DNA from: Aradus depressus
Taxonomy: Eukaryota > Arthropoda > Insecta > Hemiptera > Aradidae
DNA length: 64,000 nucleotides
Direction: 5' to 3'
Assembly (NCBI GenBank): GCA_963662175.1
Contig: OY759221.1
Span: 1,364,001-1,428,000, forward strand
Shown: piece by piece, positions 20,284 through 31,590 of the stretch
Layout: each line of letters begins with the position of its first letter
Numbering within the stretch: the stretch's first letter is position 1
Position numbers and translations under genes: made by a program
The notes under the pieces: model-generated
The model's database searches: none
Told to the model about the DNA's origin: nothing
What the model saw: only the letters and a program-made list of their open reading frames with translations

Positions 20284-22282
20284 CAGGGTGTCCCAGCATG
20301 AAGGTAAAAAACTTTGAGGTCTTGAAGGAAATTTAATTTTGAACAAAAAATTTCCTATAAACATAGGTCTGATTCGGAACCGTTTCAGAAGTATTCAACA
20401 TCTTCCACTTTTTGTACTTAGCACTATTTTTTCGCATACAATCTCTTATTCCTCCTTAAGTATAAGAGCTAACACAAAGTTAATTATACCATCATAAAGA
20501 GCGGTCAATTACCTTTAAAATAAGTTCACTTTATCAGAAAATTGGTTTTCTTAGAATAATAGCATTAAAAACGTTTTGTGGTTAATATTTATTTATAAAT
20601 ATAAAAATCAAAATTCATTTTAAAATCATAAACATTGCTCAAAATAGCCACCATCCAGACTTAAATAGCCCCTACAGCGGTCGGTAACTGATTGAACTAC
20701 TGTTTTCATATCTTCTTGTAGTCGCAACTGCTCGAAGCCCAGTGTAATGCGGTCGCATAATTCTTCCCTGCTGCTAACGGTTCTTGCGTAAACAATTTCT
20801 TTGATCCGACCCCATAAATAAAAATCTAATGGAGTAAGATCAGGAGGTCTTGCTGGCCAATGTATTTGTCCGCCCCGGCCTATCCAACTTTCTGTGAAAT
20901 TTAGATTAAGCCAGTCCTTAACGTTATTAGAGTAATGGATAGGACAGCCATCTAACTGCATCGACATGTTTTGCCTGGTACGCAATGGTACATCCTCCAA
21001 CAAGCCAGAGAAACCGGTTTCAAGAAAGTGGAGAAATGATATGCCATTAACTCTCTGTGGAAGAAAGTAAGGCCCTATGAGATATCGGTCCACAATCCCA
21101 GCCCAAACATTCACAGAAAACTGTCGCTGGAATGAATACGGTCGACAGACATGGGGACTTTCAACTGCCCAATGATGACTATTGTGAAAATTAACTGCAC
21201 CAGTCCTTGTGAATGTAGACTCCATAAAATCTTCGTGGTGATCTCGTGAGACATGAACCAGTCACAAAACTTAATTCTTTGATGACGATCGTTCTCAGTC
21301 AATTCTTGTACAGGTTTGTCGTAAAACGCGTGAAAACCGTTTTTACTTAATAATCTTTGAACGGTCGATTTCGATTCTTTGAGTTCGTTGGCAACCCTTC
21401 GTAGACTCGTTCGAGGATTATTTTCAAAATGCTGTAAAATAGGGTCTCGTTCTTTTTTAAGTACTCTACGAGCCTCTGACGGCCGAGGAGCTAGAAATCC
21501 AGTTTCTCGAGCTCTGTTGTGTATAGAATGAAATACCTTATGTGATGGATGTCTGCGCCGCGGAATCCTTCTTGCATACTCCCGTGCTGCAGCCAAACTA
21601 TTTCCATCACAAAATCCATACACGAAATGCATGTCAGTATATTCCTCGTTGGAAAAAGAATTAGTCATTTTTATGAAAATATAAATTTTGAAAGTGAACT
21701 TATAAAAGAGGAATGAAAACTTACTATTTGACTCTGACTCAAAACAAAACTCATAATACATTATCAGTAATAATTTTGTTTCTTAATAATGTTTATATAG
21801 TAATCCTCAATTCCTTGTAAACATATGAGACATGTCATTTACTTTTACCTTCTTTTTTCACTAAAACCATAATATTGCTACACAAGTATAAGGGTCATAT
21901 AATATAATATTTTATCGTTTGAAAGCTTATTAAATGCACAAGTTTTCTAAATAAAAATTAAGATTTACAATTTTTTTTGAAAAAACGTGAGCTACAGTTT
22001 GCCAAAGAATTTCCGAATTACACAGTCCTTCAGTTTATGCTGCCTATAAACTGTCAAATTCTTGTAATTGTAATAATAAAGTGAACTTATTTTAAAGGTA
22101 ATTTACCGCTGGTCTTAGCTCTTATACTTAAGGAGGAATAAGAGATTTTAAGCAGAAAAATAGTGCTAAGTACAAAATTTGGAAGATGTTGAATACTTCT
22201 GAAATTGTTCCGAATCGGACGTATGTTTATATGAAATTTTTTTTCACCTCAAAGTTTTTTACCTCCATGCTGGGACACCCTC
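20284..22282 (-). mobile_element. Tc1/mariner-superfamily-like transposon, long TIRs
   Basis: 1999 bp flanked by TA at 20282-20283 and 22283-22284. Tips read CAGGGTGTCCCAGCATG (left) and the complement of GAGGGTGTCCCAGCATG (right). Similarity continues inward for about 200-250 bp (left to about 20538, right from about 22075), apart from small indels. The interior codes on the minus strand for a transposase of the arthropod type with a DUF4817-like amino terminus and DDE_3-like catalytic part. TA duplication, TIRs and transposase agree. Confidence 0.9.
20626..21668 (-). pseudogene. Mariner-like (DUF4817/DDE_3 type) transposase, frameshifted
   Basis: The start is ATG at 21666-21668 (MTNSFSNEEYTDMHFVYGFCDGN). 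The amino part has the helix-turn-helix region typical of the family (RRVLKKERDP, TSLRRVANELKESKSTVQRLL). Near 21220-21235 the frame breaks: the block normally holding the first catalytic Asp (an F/W-TDE-type motif before TFTRTG) lacks about 7 bases. The second frame then reads TFTRTGAVNFHNSHHW, FSVNVWAGIVDRYLIGPYF, QLDGCPIHYS (second Asp) and DLTPLDFYLWGRIKE (third acidic region), ending CRGYLSLDGGYFEQCL. The protein is otherwise complete. With the frameshift and lost Asp it is inactive. Confidence 0.9.
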
Positions 22283-22284
22283 TA

Positions 22285-23396
22285 TATTTAATATAGGTAG
22301 AAATTAAAATATATATAGAATGCAATAAAACATATATTATTATTTTATTAAGATAAATGAAAGTTGTCTTTATCAATTTATTTTAATAGAGCTCAGTGTA
22401 TATTGTTTTTTTTTTTGTTATGTACGTTGCTTATATTTATTTATTTCGTTGTTTACATGTAATGTTTAGTTATTGAAGTTATTATAATTATAACATGGAT
22501 ATGTACTTTCATTTCTATGTACATACATTGAATTTATGTTCTACTCATTATGAATTTATTTATATATTTTATTTAGTCTATTTTCATCTTGCGTTTATTA
22601 CCGATAAACTGTAAATCCCTAACTTTACTGCAAATTGTAGTCTTGAATAAATGAACATAATTTTATTACTAATGGGTTTACTTTACTATTAGTAAGAGTG
22701 ATAATTATTATTTGTGCACATCAGATCGCACTTTTATTTTGTAAATCTTATTAGCAATTGTAAAAAATCAGACTTTCATAAATTAATTTCTCAGATATCT
22801 AAATAAATATTTAAATTATGATGAAAATAACATAACACAATTTAAATAATTATAAAAACTGTTTTTTATATTGTGCCTATGTGGAACGGTTATAACCATA
22901 CAAGTGCGTTACAATATTAACAACTATTTATAATATGGATAAATTGTTCCCAGGTTTTAAAAAAGGTAGATAGCCCGTTGGGTCACATGCTTCAGATTGG
23001 AATCCCATCCAGTTTCTAAACATCGAGGTGATTATTTCGATGTAAAACTATTTTAATAGTTATTTTATTATTGAGAGGAATTAACAATGTAATTTGCATT
23101 TTAAAGTATATATTTATTGTTTAAGCCATAAATCGTTCGTTTACATTCATTAGAAGCCGAGATAAGGCGTTGAGAATGTTTGGGTGCGTTCGCGAGGCAA
23201 CTCCTGAATGTTTATTCTGATTTTTTTCAAACTTAGTTTTGTGAAAAATACTCAATTATTGATACAAATAAAAAATGTTTTTACTTTTAATATTGTTATT
23301 TAATTTATTTGTTAAATCTATCAAATCTATTCCTTTCGATTAATGTTCTAGTTTGGTTTTCAATTAGAGCTGTGAATATTTCCAGAATGGCGGTGT
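22285..23396. other. AT-rich stretch without genes
   Basis: Very AT-rich and unstructured. A short tRNA-like phrase near 22975-23025 ('tagcccgttgggtcacatgc', then GGAATCCCATCC) might be a SINE relic, but it is too short to call. Confidence 0.4.
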
Positions 23397-23454
23397 TAGA
23401 AGGGTTTCATCAGTTGTACAGCTTCCTTCATCAGATGACAAACCCGTCTAACAG
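23396..23454. repeat. Imperfect hairpin
   Basis: 'gttagaagggttt' and 'aaacccgtctaac' pair with one mismatch, enclosing TCATC/GATGA. The minus strand reads CTGATGA...GATGAAAC, loosely like the hammerhead-like ends elsewhere, but stem II is not convincing. Confidence 0.5.
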
Positions 23455-23729
23455 CGGGAGGGGGGTTGAGGATTTAGTTTAATTGTAACTTATATTCTAG
23501 TGTAACATTCGGACTTTTCATATACCTTCTGTATGAAGTTAATTTATGTTTTATTTGACATCTTCCTAAAACTTTAATAATTACGGTATTTTATTAAAAA
23601 AATAAATCAACCAAATTGAATTATTTATAGCATAGCCAAAAAATAATAAGTAACTTATTAGAATTGTACAAGTATTTTAATAAGTTTTGTATTAAAAAGG
23701 AGGACTTTCTTATACGAACTACTTTGTAG

Positions 23730-23891
23730 AGACCACACTCTCCCGGGAGGCTCCCAACTCTAAATTCATTTCTTACTGGCAGTATTGGTTTATGAAAGTC
23801 ACTCTCAGAAGGCTGCGAAATCCGCTGACGTTAACAGGCTACTTTCATATACGTAACCAGTAATGCCAGTGTCAACTTGAGAGTGTGATCT
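23730..23891. repeat. Inverted-repeat (MITE-like) hairpin
   Basis: Tips 'agaccacactctc' and 'gagagtgtgatct' pair with one mismatch. Inside, 'actggcagtattgg...atgaaagt' pairs with 'actttcat...ccagtaatgccagt'. No coding content, and the family is unknown. Confidence 0.6.
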
Positions 23892-23984
23892 GTATAAAAG
23901 TGGTTGGTATAACAACATTCTGTTTTAGCCACGTCACAATCTTTACTTCCGCAGCTATACCAAGTTATGTAATCGGAACCTCAC

Positions 23985-24335
23985 GTTTTCCGACCTCCAG
24001 ATATCAAATATAAGAAAACAAAATGTCTGTAGGTGTGTATGTGAACACGATAACTCGCGATAGAATGAATGTATCGACACGAAACTTTATATATGACCAA
24101 AACCCCATAACGACAACGCCTATCGATTTTGAGTCAAATCGGCCAAAGAAGAGGGGGGATTAGGGGCGAGGCTTAACTCAAAAACTCTTAGTAACTGCAG
24201 TTGTAATGAATATATTGATACTGAATTTCATATGTGGATCAAAACCCCTTAAGGAAGACACTCATTAGTTTTCAACTGAATCGGCAGAAGGGGAGGGGGG
24301 TTTAGCGGAGGGGTGTCAATACAAAAACCGTAGCT
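23985..24335 (-). repeat. Dispersed R repeat
   Basis: Contains the two internal R phrases, 'gataactcgcgatagaatga' and a second with 'gtaatgaatatattgatac', each followed by 'acgaaa/ctgaattt' and a G-rich 'cggcagaaggggagg' stretch. Minus orientation. No open reading frame; the element class is unresolved. Confidence 0.7.
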
Positions 24336-24345
24336 CTGTGGCACA

Positions 24346-24755
24346 CATTGCCGGATTAAGCGAATAGGAGGCTCTAGGCTTTTAAAATTTTTGGGGCCCC
24401 CCTTTTTTTACAAACTGCAATAAAATGTTTATGCATTTAACAATGGATTTATATTATTTCTAAGGTATAAACATGACAAATTTTATTTTTTGTTAAAGTA
24501 TATATTCTTTTCAGAACTAAAATTACAAAAACATGTTATAAACAATATCAATTTATAATATAAACGTTGATATAAGATTTGTCTTTAAAAATCTTTCTTT
24601 CTACACTTGAGATCGCTAAAACATTGATGATGTCTTCAAAATCAATTTGACGATTTAACATAAGTGTGAATCCATTTTTGATTTTTATGGGGGCCCTTCA
24701 TCGACGGGGGCTCCAGGCCATGGCCTAGTCCGGCCTATTGGGTAATCCAGCACTG
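24346..24755. mobile_element. hAT-like MITE with 8-bp TSD
   Basis: 410 bp flanked by an 8-bp duplication GTGGCACA at 24338-24345 and 24756-24763. Tips CATTGCCGGATTA and CAGTGCTGGATTA (complement at the right end) are imperfect inverted repeats. Subterminal GGGGCCCC and GGGGGCCC words mirror each other. The 8-bp duplication and CA(G/T)TG tips are hAT hallmarks. No transposase. Confidence 0.9.
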
Positions 24756-24792
24756 GTGGCACAGAGAATGTCTCATTCACATTGGAACGCTG

Positions 24793-25020
24793 TCACTCTA
24801 GAAGGACCTCAGGCCAGTAGTACTCATCATTTTTGAGAAATCGAAGGAAAATTTCTGGTAGATAAGTTTTATTATTTAAAATTTTTGAAACTGGTTCAAT
24901 TACTAGGAACAGTTGTTTAAACCTTCTCTCCTCAATTTTTTTTAAAAAAGGTATGACCAATTTAATTTTCTTATTTTGGCTCTTTATGGCCCTTTCTGCA
25001 TGTCCCAAAGAAAAATGGAA
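24793..25020 (-). other. Unrecognised open frame
   Basis: The minus strand reads about 75 codons (from SLGHAERAIKSQNKKIK to ...NDEYYWPEVLLE stop), rich in Lys, Glu and hydrophobic residues without low complexity. No motif is recognised. It may be a fragment of an exon or transposase, or chance. Confidence 0.15.
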
Positions 25021-25439
25021 AAGGTATATAAAGGGTAAGTACATATTTAGCTCAATAAAAATGGATATACATTTCAATTGAACATTTTTTTTATTAAATC
25101 AGACTTGTTAACTTACAATTATATAAATAACAACATAAATTAATTAGGAAGAACAATTTTTTTTATTTAAATAACAATTAAGTAGGTACATATTTTTTTT
25201 CAATAAATAAAAATAGTAAAATAAATTTAAATTGAAAACTTGTTTATTAGCCTTTTCTAGGATCGCTCCACTTTTCTGACGTAGCCAAGTGTTTTACGTT
25301 TTTAAGGATTGTTCCTTAATTTTCCGCTTCCACAAGGAATGTTCACTTTTCTAGAACTTATTAACACCTTTTTCACTATACGAGGTCTCAATATTACAAA
25401 AGATCAAGTAAAAAAACATTAAATAAAGAAAGAATGACT

Positions 25440-25565
25440 TAATAAAAAATAAAGAAAAACTTGTTTTTTTAAATATTGTCTATTTCACAAAATATGTATA
25501 ATATATGGTAGCAATCCCGAAAGTACTCCAATATTATATATATTTTGTGAAATAGAAATTATATT
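25440..25565. mobile_element. PLE-type tail with inverted copy
   Basis: 'ttttttaaatattgtctatt' at 25462-25485 matches the PLE 3' terminus. 'ctatttcacaaaatat' (about 25482) and its complement 'atattttgtgaaatag' (about 25538-25555) form an inverted repeat around 'atggtagcaatcccgaaagt'. Probably two truncated ends facing each other. Confidence 0.5.
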
Positions 25566-25744
25566 AAAATATGTCTGCAGAAAATGTTAAGTATCATCAC
25601 AACGTGACTTGTTTACCAGAGCTGTGAAGATGGCAGCGGTATAAGTGTGTGGCTAAATGCGTCGCCAAGTGAGCGAGAGAGAGGCACTTAGCCCCCTTCA
25701 CAAAACCACACAAATGAACCTATAATGTTTTAAAGAAAGTTTTG

Positions 25745-26570
25745 TTTTTTTAAGGCAAATGTACTTTTGATTTGATATTACTCACACGTAAGTTTCCGCT
25801 ATTACTCTAACCATTTAGAGGACCTTTCCTGTTTTTGCTTTATTGAGGGTTCTTTGATCTCTGAAATTAAGGCGGGGTCTCATACTTTCCACTCTCCCTC
25901 TAAACCTTTATTCTCTTCATTGGTGTACCTCTACTGTTTCGGCTCTTTCCCAGTCCTTCGAACTCTGAATTTGGAGCTACACCCTGTCCAACATGTAAGT
26001 TTCTGCTATCCCTCTAAATCTTCGATCTCTTTATTTGGTGGACTGTTACCTCATCTGAGGGTTCCAGATCCAGGAACCATCCTTGGGTCCGGATCCATGT
26101 CTGGAACCGTGGACCCGAGTCTGGGTTCAGAACCAGGTTTAAAGGTAGTGTGGAAACTTACGTCTGAATCTGGGTGTAGCCTCAAACCCAATCAGGAGAT
26201 CAAAGGACTCTCAAAAAAGCAAAAGCAAACGGAAGGTTCCACCAATGGAAAAGAACGAAGGTTTAGAGGGAGAGCTGAAACTTATGTGTAAGTCGAGTTT
26301 TTACTCACGTTGGAAGTTTGAAAAGTGACAATTTATGCGTGGGCGCTAAAACACTTGCACTGTTTCAACTTATCGGGAAGCTAGTGAAAACCTGGAACTT
26401 AGTCCCGCACTCGCAGTTGCCCGCACCGGTCTCGGTTTACCCGAAACCGTCTACCAACTTTACTGATGGACTATCATCGTATCTGGTTTATTTAATGTTT
26501 TTCAGAAAATATGAAGAAATGATGCCACAATGACCACCTCTATTCTTTATTTATTTCTCCACTATTTTGG
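25745..26570. repeat. Dispersed repeat S (shares the GTTTAGAGGGAGAG box)
   Basis: Repeated blocks of about 150 bp with 'cgctctccctctaaacctt' in plus orientation, then from 26225 the opposite orientation ('gtttagagggagagctgaaa') followed by 'cttatcgggaagctagtgaa' and, at about 26540, 'ctattttggtcaaaccaac'. The same order is seen at 37720-38180. Open frames across it show no protein domain. Confidence 0.65.
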
Positions 26571-26611
26571 TCAAACCAACAAATTTTAATGTTTAATGAT
26601 AGGCCATCATG

Positions 26612-26793
26612 TTATCTACCTATCTATCTAGATATCACTGTTATCTACCTATCTATCTAGATATCACTGTTATCTACCTATCTATCTAGATATCACTGTT
26701 ATCTACCTATCTATCTAGATATCACTGTTATCTACCTATCTATCTAGATATCACTGTTATCTACCTATCTATCTAGATATCACTGTTATCTGC
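26612..26793. repeat. 29-bp tandem array
   Basis: Just over six units of 'ttatctacctatctatctag' plus 'atatcactg'. Only the last partial unit differs (tgcctatcgac). Confidence 0.95.
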
Positions 26794-26819
26794 CTATCGA
26801 CATTGGTGTTTTAATGTTT

Positions 26820-27440
26820 TTTTTAGAAGAGTTGATGAATCGGAACAGCGAGGACTACCAATATTCTATATTTCTTCTTAGACTTTTTGGGTCATAACCA
26901 ACAATTTGTCATCATTTATGGTAGGGCATCATGGTATCAAGTTGACGCCTCTCTACTGACATTTCTATATTATGTATTTGGTTTTTATAGGCTAAAGAGT
27001 CTACACCCATAGGTAAGTTTCTGCTCTTCTTCTAAACCTTTGAAATCTTTGTTTGCTGGAACTTACCTTCCATTTTTACCCTTTTGAGGGTCCTTCGCTC
27101 TCTGAATTTAAGGCTACACCCTGAGTTACACTTAAGCTTCCGCTCTCCCTCAAAAACCTTGAGTTTATTTATTTGGTGGACCCTTAACTTCTGTTTTTCC
27201 GTTATTGTGGGTCTTTCGGTCTATACATTTTAGGCTACACCCCGCCTCATACTTATACTTCCGCTCTCCCTCTAAACCTTCAATCTTGTTATTGGTGGAT
27301 TCTCTCCTTATTGGAGGGTCCCAGACCCGGATCGAGATCTCGCACCTTGCTTAGACCCTTGTTCAAGTCTGGAATCTTGGATCCGAGTCCAGGTCCTTTG
27401 TGTGGGCCCGGATTCGTGTCTATAGATCCGAGTCCGGTGT
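26820..27440. repeat. Dispersed repeat S, further copies
   Basis: 26850-26920 matches the S 3' part ('tattctatatttcttctta'). Three blocks with 'ctctccctcaaaaacctt' or 'cgctctccctctaaacctt' follow at about 27010, 27150 and 27270. GC-richer 'ggatccgagtcc' words end it. 27455-27475 is a T run. 27480-28100 has no recognisable feature. Confidence 0.55.
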
Positions 27441-28104
27441 CTAAAAACTGGAGTAATATAGTGTAGTTTTTTTTTTTTTTTTTTATCGAGAATATGGTTT
27501 TTATTTTATATTTTTAATCTAAAGGGGACATTTTAGTACAATCCCGAGGAAAATCGGATAAGCCGTTCTAGGACTACAGTGTTGCAAAATTGATTTCACC
27601 CCCTAACGCAGGACCGAAACTTTTATTAATTCATATGAAAAAAATATAGGAATTGTAAGTGAGAGCTGCACGGCTAATTTCCATGGATCCTTCTATTTTT
27701 CCTTACTGATACTCATTTCTCAAATGATCCAAAGCCCACAAGCAGCACGAAAAGTTTAGTGCAGCTCCGACCTGCACACATCCTTTTTTACTGTTTCATC
27801 CTTAGGATAGACTTTGTAGTGAAAACATTAAAACTTTATATTTTTTGACGTATTTTTATATACCTAGGTAAACTGATGTCTTTAAATAGGTCCTATACTA
27901 ATCATAATTCACCTGAAAGCTCCATCTCCAATAATTACTTACGAAGGGGGGGGGGGAGTAGGTTTCACTATCTATAGTGTTACTGAAACTAGATTTGAAA
28001 TGATGTTATCAGGATAAAGCTCGTTTTTTCTACTGGAGGACGTTAACCAAAAAACATATATATATATATAATGAAAATGAATGTTTTTTTATTTTTATTT
28101 AATC

Positions 28105-28228
28105 ATGGCAACTCTGGTCGAGTAGTTCAACTTGATAACCTTCCTAGGTTCGCCGAGTGAGGCTATTTTATATTTTCTGGTCCTTTCTTCACTTATTTAA
28201 AAAGAGATTTATAATAGAATCTTGTGAA
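28105..28228 (+). promoter_or_regulatory. Conserved 5' block of zinc-finger gene C
   Basis: Contains 'atggcaactctgg', 'gataaccttcc' at about 28134, a TTTCTTCA tract and 'cttgtgaaATGGATAC' at the start, in the same order and spacing as before genes A and B. Probably 5' UTR or promoter. Confidence 0.4.
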
Positions 28229-30511
28229 ATGGATACGTCTACAAGTAATTATGTTATATTTTAACTTGTACAGTTTAGATTAATAAACGACTGATTGTTT
28301 TAGTGGTTTCATGTTGCTCCATTTTCCAAATTATAGCTGAAAAAAAGGAAATTTTATCCGTTTAATGTTTCGTTGTCAAATGGTTTTAATTTCGTAAAGT
28401 TTAAAACTAAATACTTCCTTATAATCACCGTTACATTTCTCAATATTATCAAATTCCACGAATGAGAACATTTTTGTTTCATAATGTTATTTGTCTGATG
28501 ATTGCATACTGTCACTGAAAAATGAAGATTTTTGTTTACAAGATGAATTATAAAAAGAATGTTGATCATAGTTCTAATGTTTATGTAACGAATATGATTA
28601 TTTTCATGTACTAGCCTTATTATCCATATTATTGTGTCAAATGAGACAAAAACAAAAACCCTTCTCTACCAAAACCGGCAAATATAGAAAAACAAATTGA
28701 TTGACCTAAAACGTGTTGATTAAAGAGCGAGCTTTTGCTGAAAATGCTCGGAAGCTGGATCCTTTTTGTGACATTTCTCTTTGAAGTGACCTCTGTGCAG
28801 GTTCCTGTCGCTATTATGGGCAGCCAGTCTTAACTATAACTTTTCTTGTACAAAATCAATGACCAAACATATCTGTGCACTGTCCCAAAACAATAACATT
28901 TTTGCAATTTGAATTTAGTTTATTATATATTATTTCATCTCTCAAATGAGATGTGTAGTTTCCAAACGGGACAGCTGCATTTTTAAAAATTTAAAAAGAA
29001 AAACTAAAAATACCCATTTCATTAATTTTTTTCCTGATAATACCGATGTAGGGTTGATACAGAGCCCTTCTAATGTTGCTTTCTGCAAAAAATTTATTGG
29101 AAATTAGTGGAATTAAAATTTGAAAAATGCACTTGTCCGGGTTTGAAACTACACGGCTCCAATATTGAAGCTAGTATAAACGAAACTCCGCGCACATCCC
29201 ACCGTGACTTTGAAATGGCTGGTTCATGTTCTCAGTAAACAACAAGAAAACCATTTGTCCGAAGGAATGTTCCCACGTCAAAACAAATGTAGTTTTGATG
29301 GGGAAGGCGTTGGACATTCATGTGCTGAGCCACGTAAGTGATGATGTAGAACAGACTCTGGTCCCTGGGGTCACAGTTATATATCTAATTACGTTAGACT
29401 AAAATGTTGGTATTGTGTTTTAGGAGATGGTGCGACTGTGAAGGCGATGTGTGGCCATTGCGGGGCTGGAAGTGTCAGTTTGGGCAGACTCAGGAGGCAC
29501 ATTGTATACAGACATATAGAGAGTGGCCTTCAGACAGACACCTCCCGGGGGCGTCACCAACCACCCAGACCGGGCGCACCACGCAAGTTCCAGTGCACTA
29601 TCTGCAGCTACAGCAGTCACCATTGTGGCACCTTCAAGGCACACGTGCAAACACACACTGGAGAGAAACCCTTTAGATGCACAGTGTGCAAGTATACATG
29701 TCGGAAGTCGTACGATTTGAAGAAACATACGCTTATACACACAGGAGAGAAACCGTTGAAGTGCACATTCTGCAGCTATGGATGTCGAACCTCTGGCGAT
29801 CTGAACAAACATATGTCAATACATTCAAGTTTGAAACCCGTCCAGTGTACTTTCTGCAGCTACAGATGCCAAAGGGCTGGAACATTGAAAAAACACGTTT
29901 TAATACACACGGGCGAGAAACCCCTCAAATGTGCACTGTGCACGTACAGTTGTAGACAACACAAGAGCCTGCAGAACCACATGCTGAAACATGCAGGAGT
30001 GAAACCTTTCCAATGTACATACTGCACCTATAGCAGCAGACAACGCGAGGGCCTGCAGAATCACATGCTCATACACACAGGAGAGAAACCATACGAATGT
30101 AGTTTCTGCAGCAATAGATTCCGGGGAGTTGGTCACCTGAAGGAACACATGCTGATACACACGGAGCAGAAGCCGTTCCATTGTTCCATCTGTAGCTTCA
30201 CTTGTAGACATCCTGGCACTCTGAAGAAACATATGTTCATCCATACGGAAGAGAAACCCTTCGAATGCACCTTGTGCAGCTATAAATGCCGAGCCTCGGA
30301 CAAGTTGAAGAGGCATATGACGGTACACTCTGAAGAGAAGCCCTTCCACTGTACGTCATGCAGCTACAGCGGCAGAACATTTGAGAATTTGAAAAGACAT
30401 ATGTTAGTACATACTGACGATAAACCTTTCCAGTGTACATTGTGCAACTACGGCTGCGGAAAGTCGGGCAGTTTGAAGACTCATATGATAAGGAAACATG
30501 CGGGGGAGTAA
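28229..30511 (+). CDS. C2H2 zinc-finger array protein, paralogue C (two exons)
   Basis: Join of 28229-28244 and 29424-30511 (367 aa). Exon 1 is again 16 bases (MDTST plus one base, then GTAATT). Exon 2 follows 'tattgtgttttag' and reads RDGATVKAMCGHCGAG. The sequence just before the acceptor ('ttagactaaaa...ttgtattgtgttt') matches gene A closely. An amino-terminal finger and a short Pro/Arg spacer precede eleven C2H2 fingers; the last has HMIRKH (x4 between His). Contact residues are HGTA, KYDK, TGDK, RGTK, QKSN, QEGN, GGHE, HGTK, ADKR, TENR and KGST. It ends HAGE-stop, where TGEKPF linkers normally read Lys, so the array may be shortened. The last codons and stop are the first unit of a 53-bp tandem repeat. 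Likely a nuclear DNA-binding protein. Confidence 0.85.
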
Positions 30512-30727
30512 CGTTCGCACATTTCCTCTGTATACTATTCCACTATGCAAATGCGGGGGAGTAACGTTCGCACACTTCCTCTGTATACTATTCCACTATG
30601 CAAATGCGGGGGAGTAACGTTCGCACACTCCCTCTGTATACTATTCCACTATGCAAATGCGGGGGAGTAACGTTCGCACACTCCCTCTGTATACTATTCC
30701 ACTATGCAAATGCGGGGGAGTAACGTT
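30498..30727 (+). repeat. 53-bp tandem array containing the gene C stop codon
   Basis: Units start at 30498, 30551, 30604, 30657 and 30710. Each begins ATGCGGGGGAGTAACGTTCG, so the last four codons and stop of gene C (CAT GCG GGG GAG TAA) are nearly repeated downstream. Copies differ by one or two bases. The array therefore grew from the coding 3' end into the 3' UTR. Confidence 0.95.
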
Positions 30728-31394
30728 TTCGCATGCTCCTCCACTGTGGAAAGACTCTTTGCTGATGGATGTTTTCATTTGTTTTTCCTTGATTGTAGAA
30801 ATCACTCTTTTGCAGTAGAAAACATTGTTATTTCAAGTCATTTCTCGGAGAAGGTCTCGGAAATGAGGATATATTGTCATTGTGAACGATTTCTAATGAT
30901 CAGTAGTCCGGTTTGTTTTGTTTTTGAGTTAAATTTTAGTTATTATCTCTTATTTATTTATTTATTTATAATACTTGCTGGGGTTTCACTCATTTCTTAC
31001 ACTATTTACAACTCAGAAGTTCGTAAGGCCTGCTAGGTTGTCCTTATAACTTAAGGTCGTAACCCTTGGAAGTTCATTAATTGGATTTATAATGATAATT
31101 TCGTTATGGCATTTTTTTCGAGTATGTGGTTAAAACGAAAAAACTAAAATTTCAGATTTGCCTGCCTGCCCGTTATTTCAATTTGTGAAAATAAATAAAT
31201 AACAAATTAATATGATGAGGTAAGGAAAAAAAAACAGTTGAATGTTAAGAAGACATATTTATTTATCGATTAGCGTTCCTTTTACTTATAGCCAAGTAGG
31301 TTTTATTATTCACTAGAAAAAATCAGGATCAGGAACACTGAAATACAAAGTCAAAACGTTATATCTCAAAATTATCATTGTGAAACCTAGCAAG
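30728..31394. other. Downstream of gene C: no gene seen
   Basis: AT-rich 3' flank. AATAAATAAATAAC near 31190 could be a polyadenylation signal. The open frame at 30704-31036 begins inside the 53-bp array, has no domain and is probably chance. Confidence 0.4.
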
Positions 31395-31590
31395 TCTAAA
31401 CACTTACAGGCTTTAACTATGAGGTCATATCGCCCACTACCACAGCGCTCTTTTGTCGCTCTGGTGGGCCTGAGCCCGACTCTACAATGCAATTTTGCCT
31501 TCCCTAAATTTTTATTCACCTAGGGTTATGGTAAGGGTCTTTAACGAGTACCTGACTTCGTACAGGCTCGGGACCATCTACACCAAATTT
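31395..31590 (-). mobile_element. SINE family 1, 3' part
   Basis: Minus-oriented tail and body ('ttaactatgaggtcatatcg', 'gctctggtggg', 'tctttaacgagtacctgac') match 8065-8407. The tRNA-like head is absent, so this is a 5'-truncated copy. Confidence 0.8.

Noticed and set aside
23396..23454. Further hammerhead motif
   Set aside because: CTGATGA and GATGAAAC occur on the minus strand, but no stem II can be formed with confidence.
26318..26533. Open frame within repeat S
   Set aside because: The same sequence at 37900-38160 is interrupted by stops, so coding is not conserved between copies.
11894..30511. Three large finger exons as alternative 3' exons of one lola-like BTB gene
   Set aside because: Each has its own upstream 16-base ATG exon with a fitting donor and phase plus a shared 5' block, so separate duplicated genes explain the data better. 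No BTB domain is in the window.
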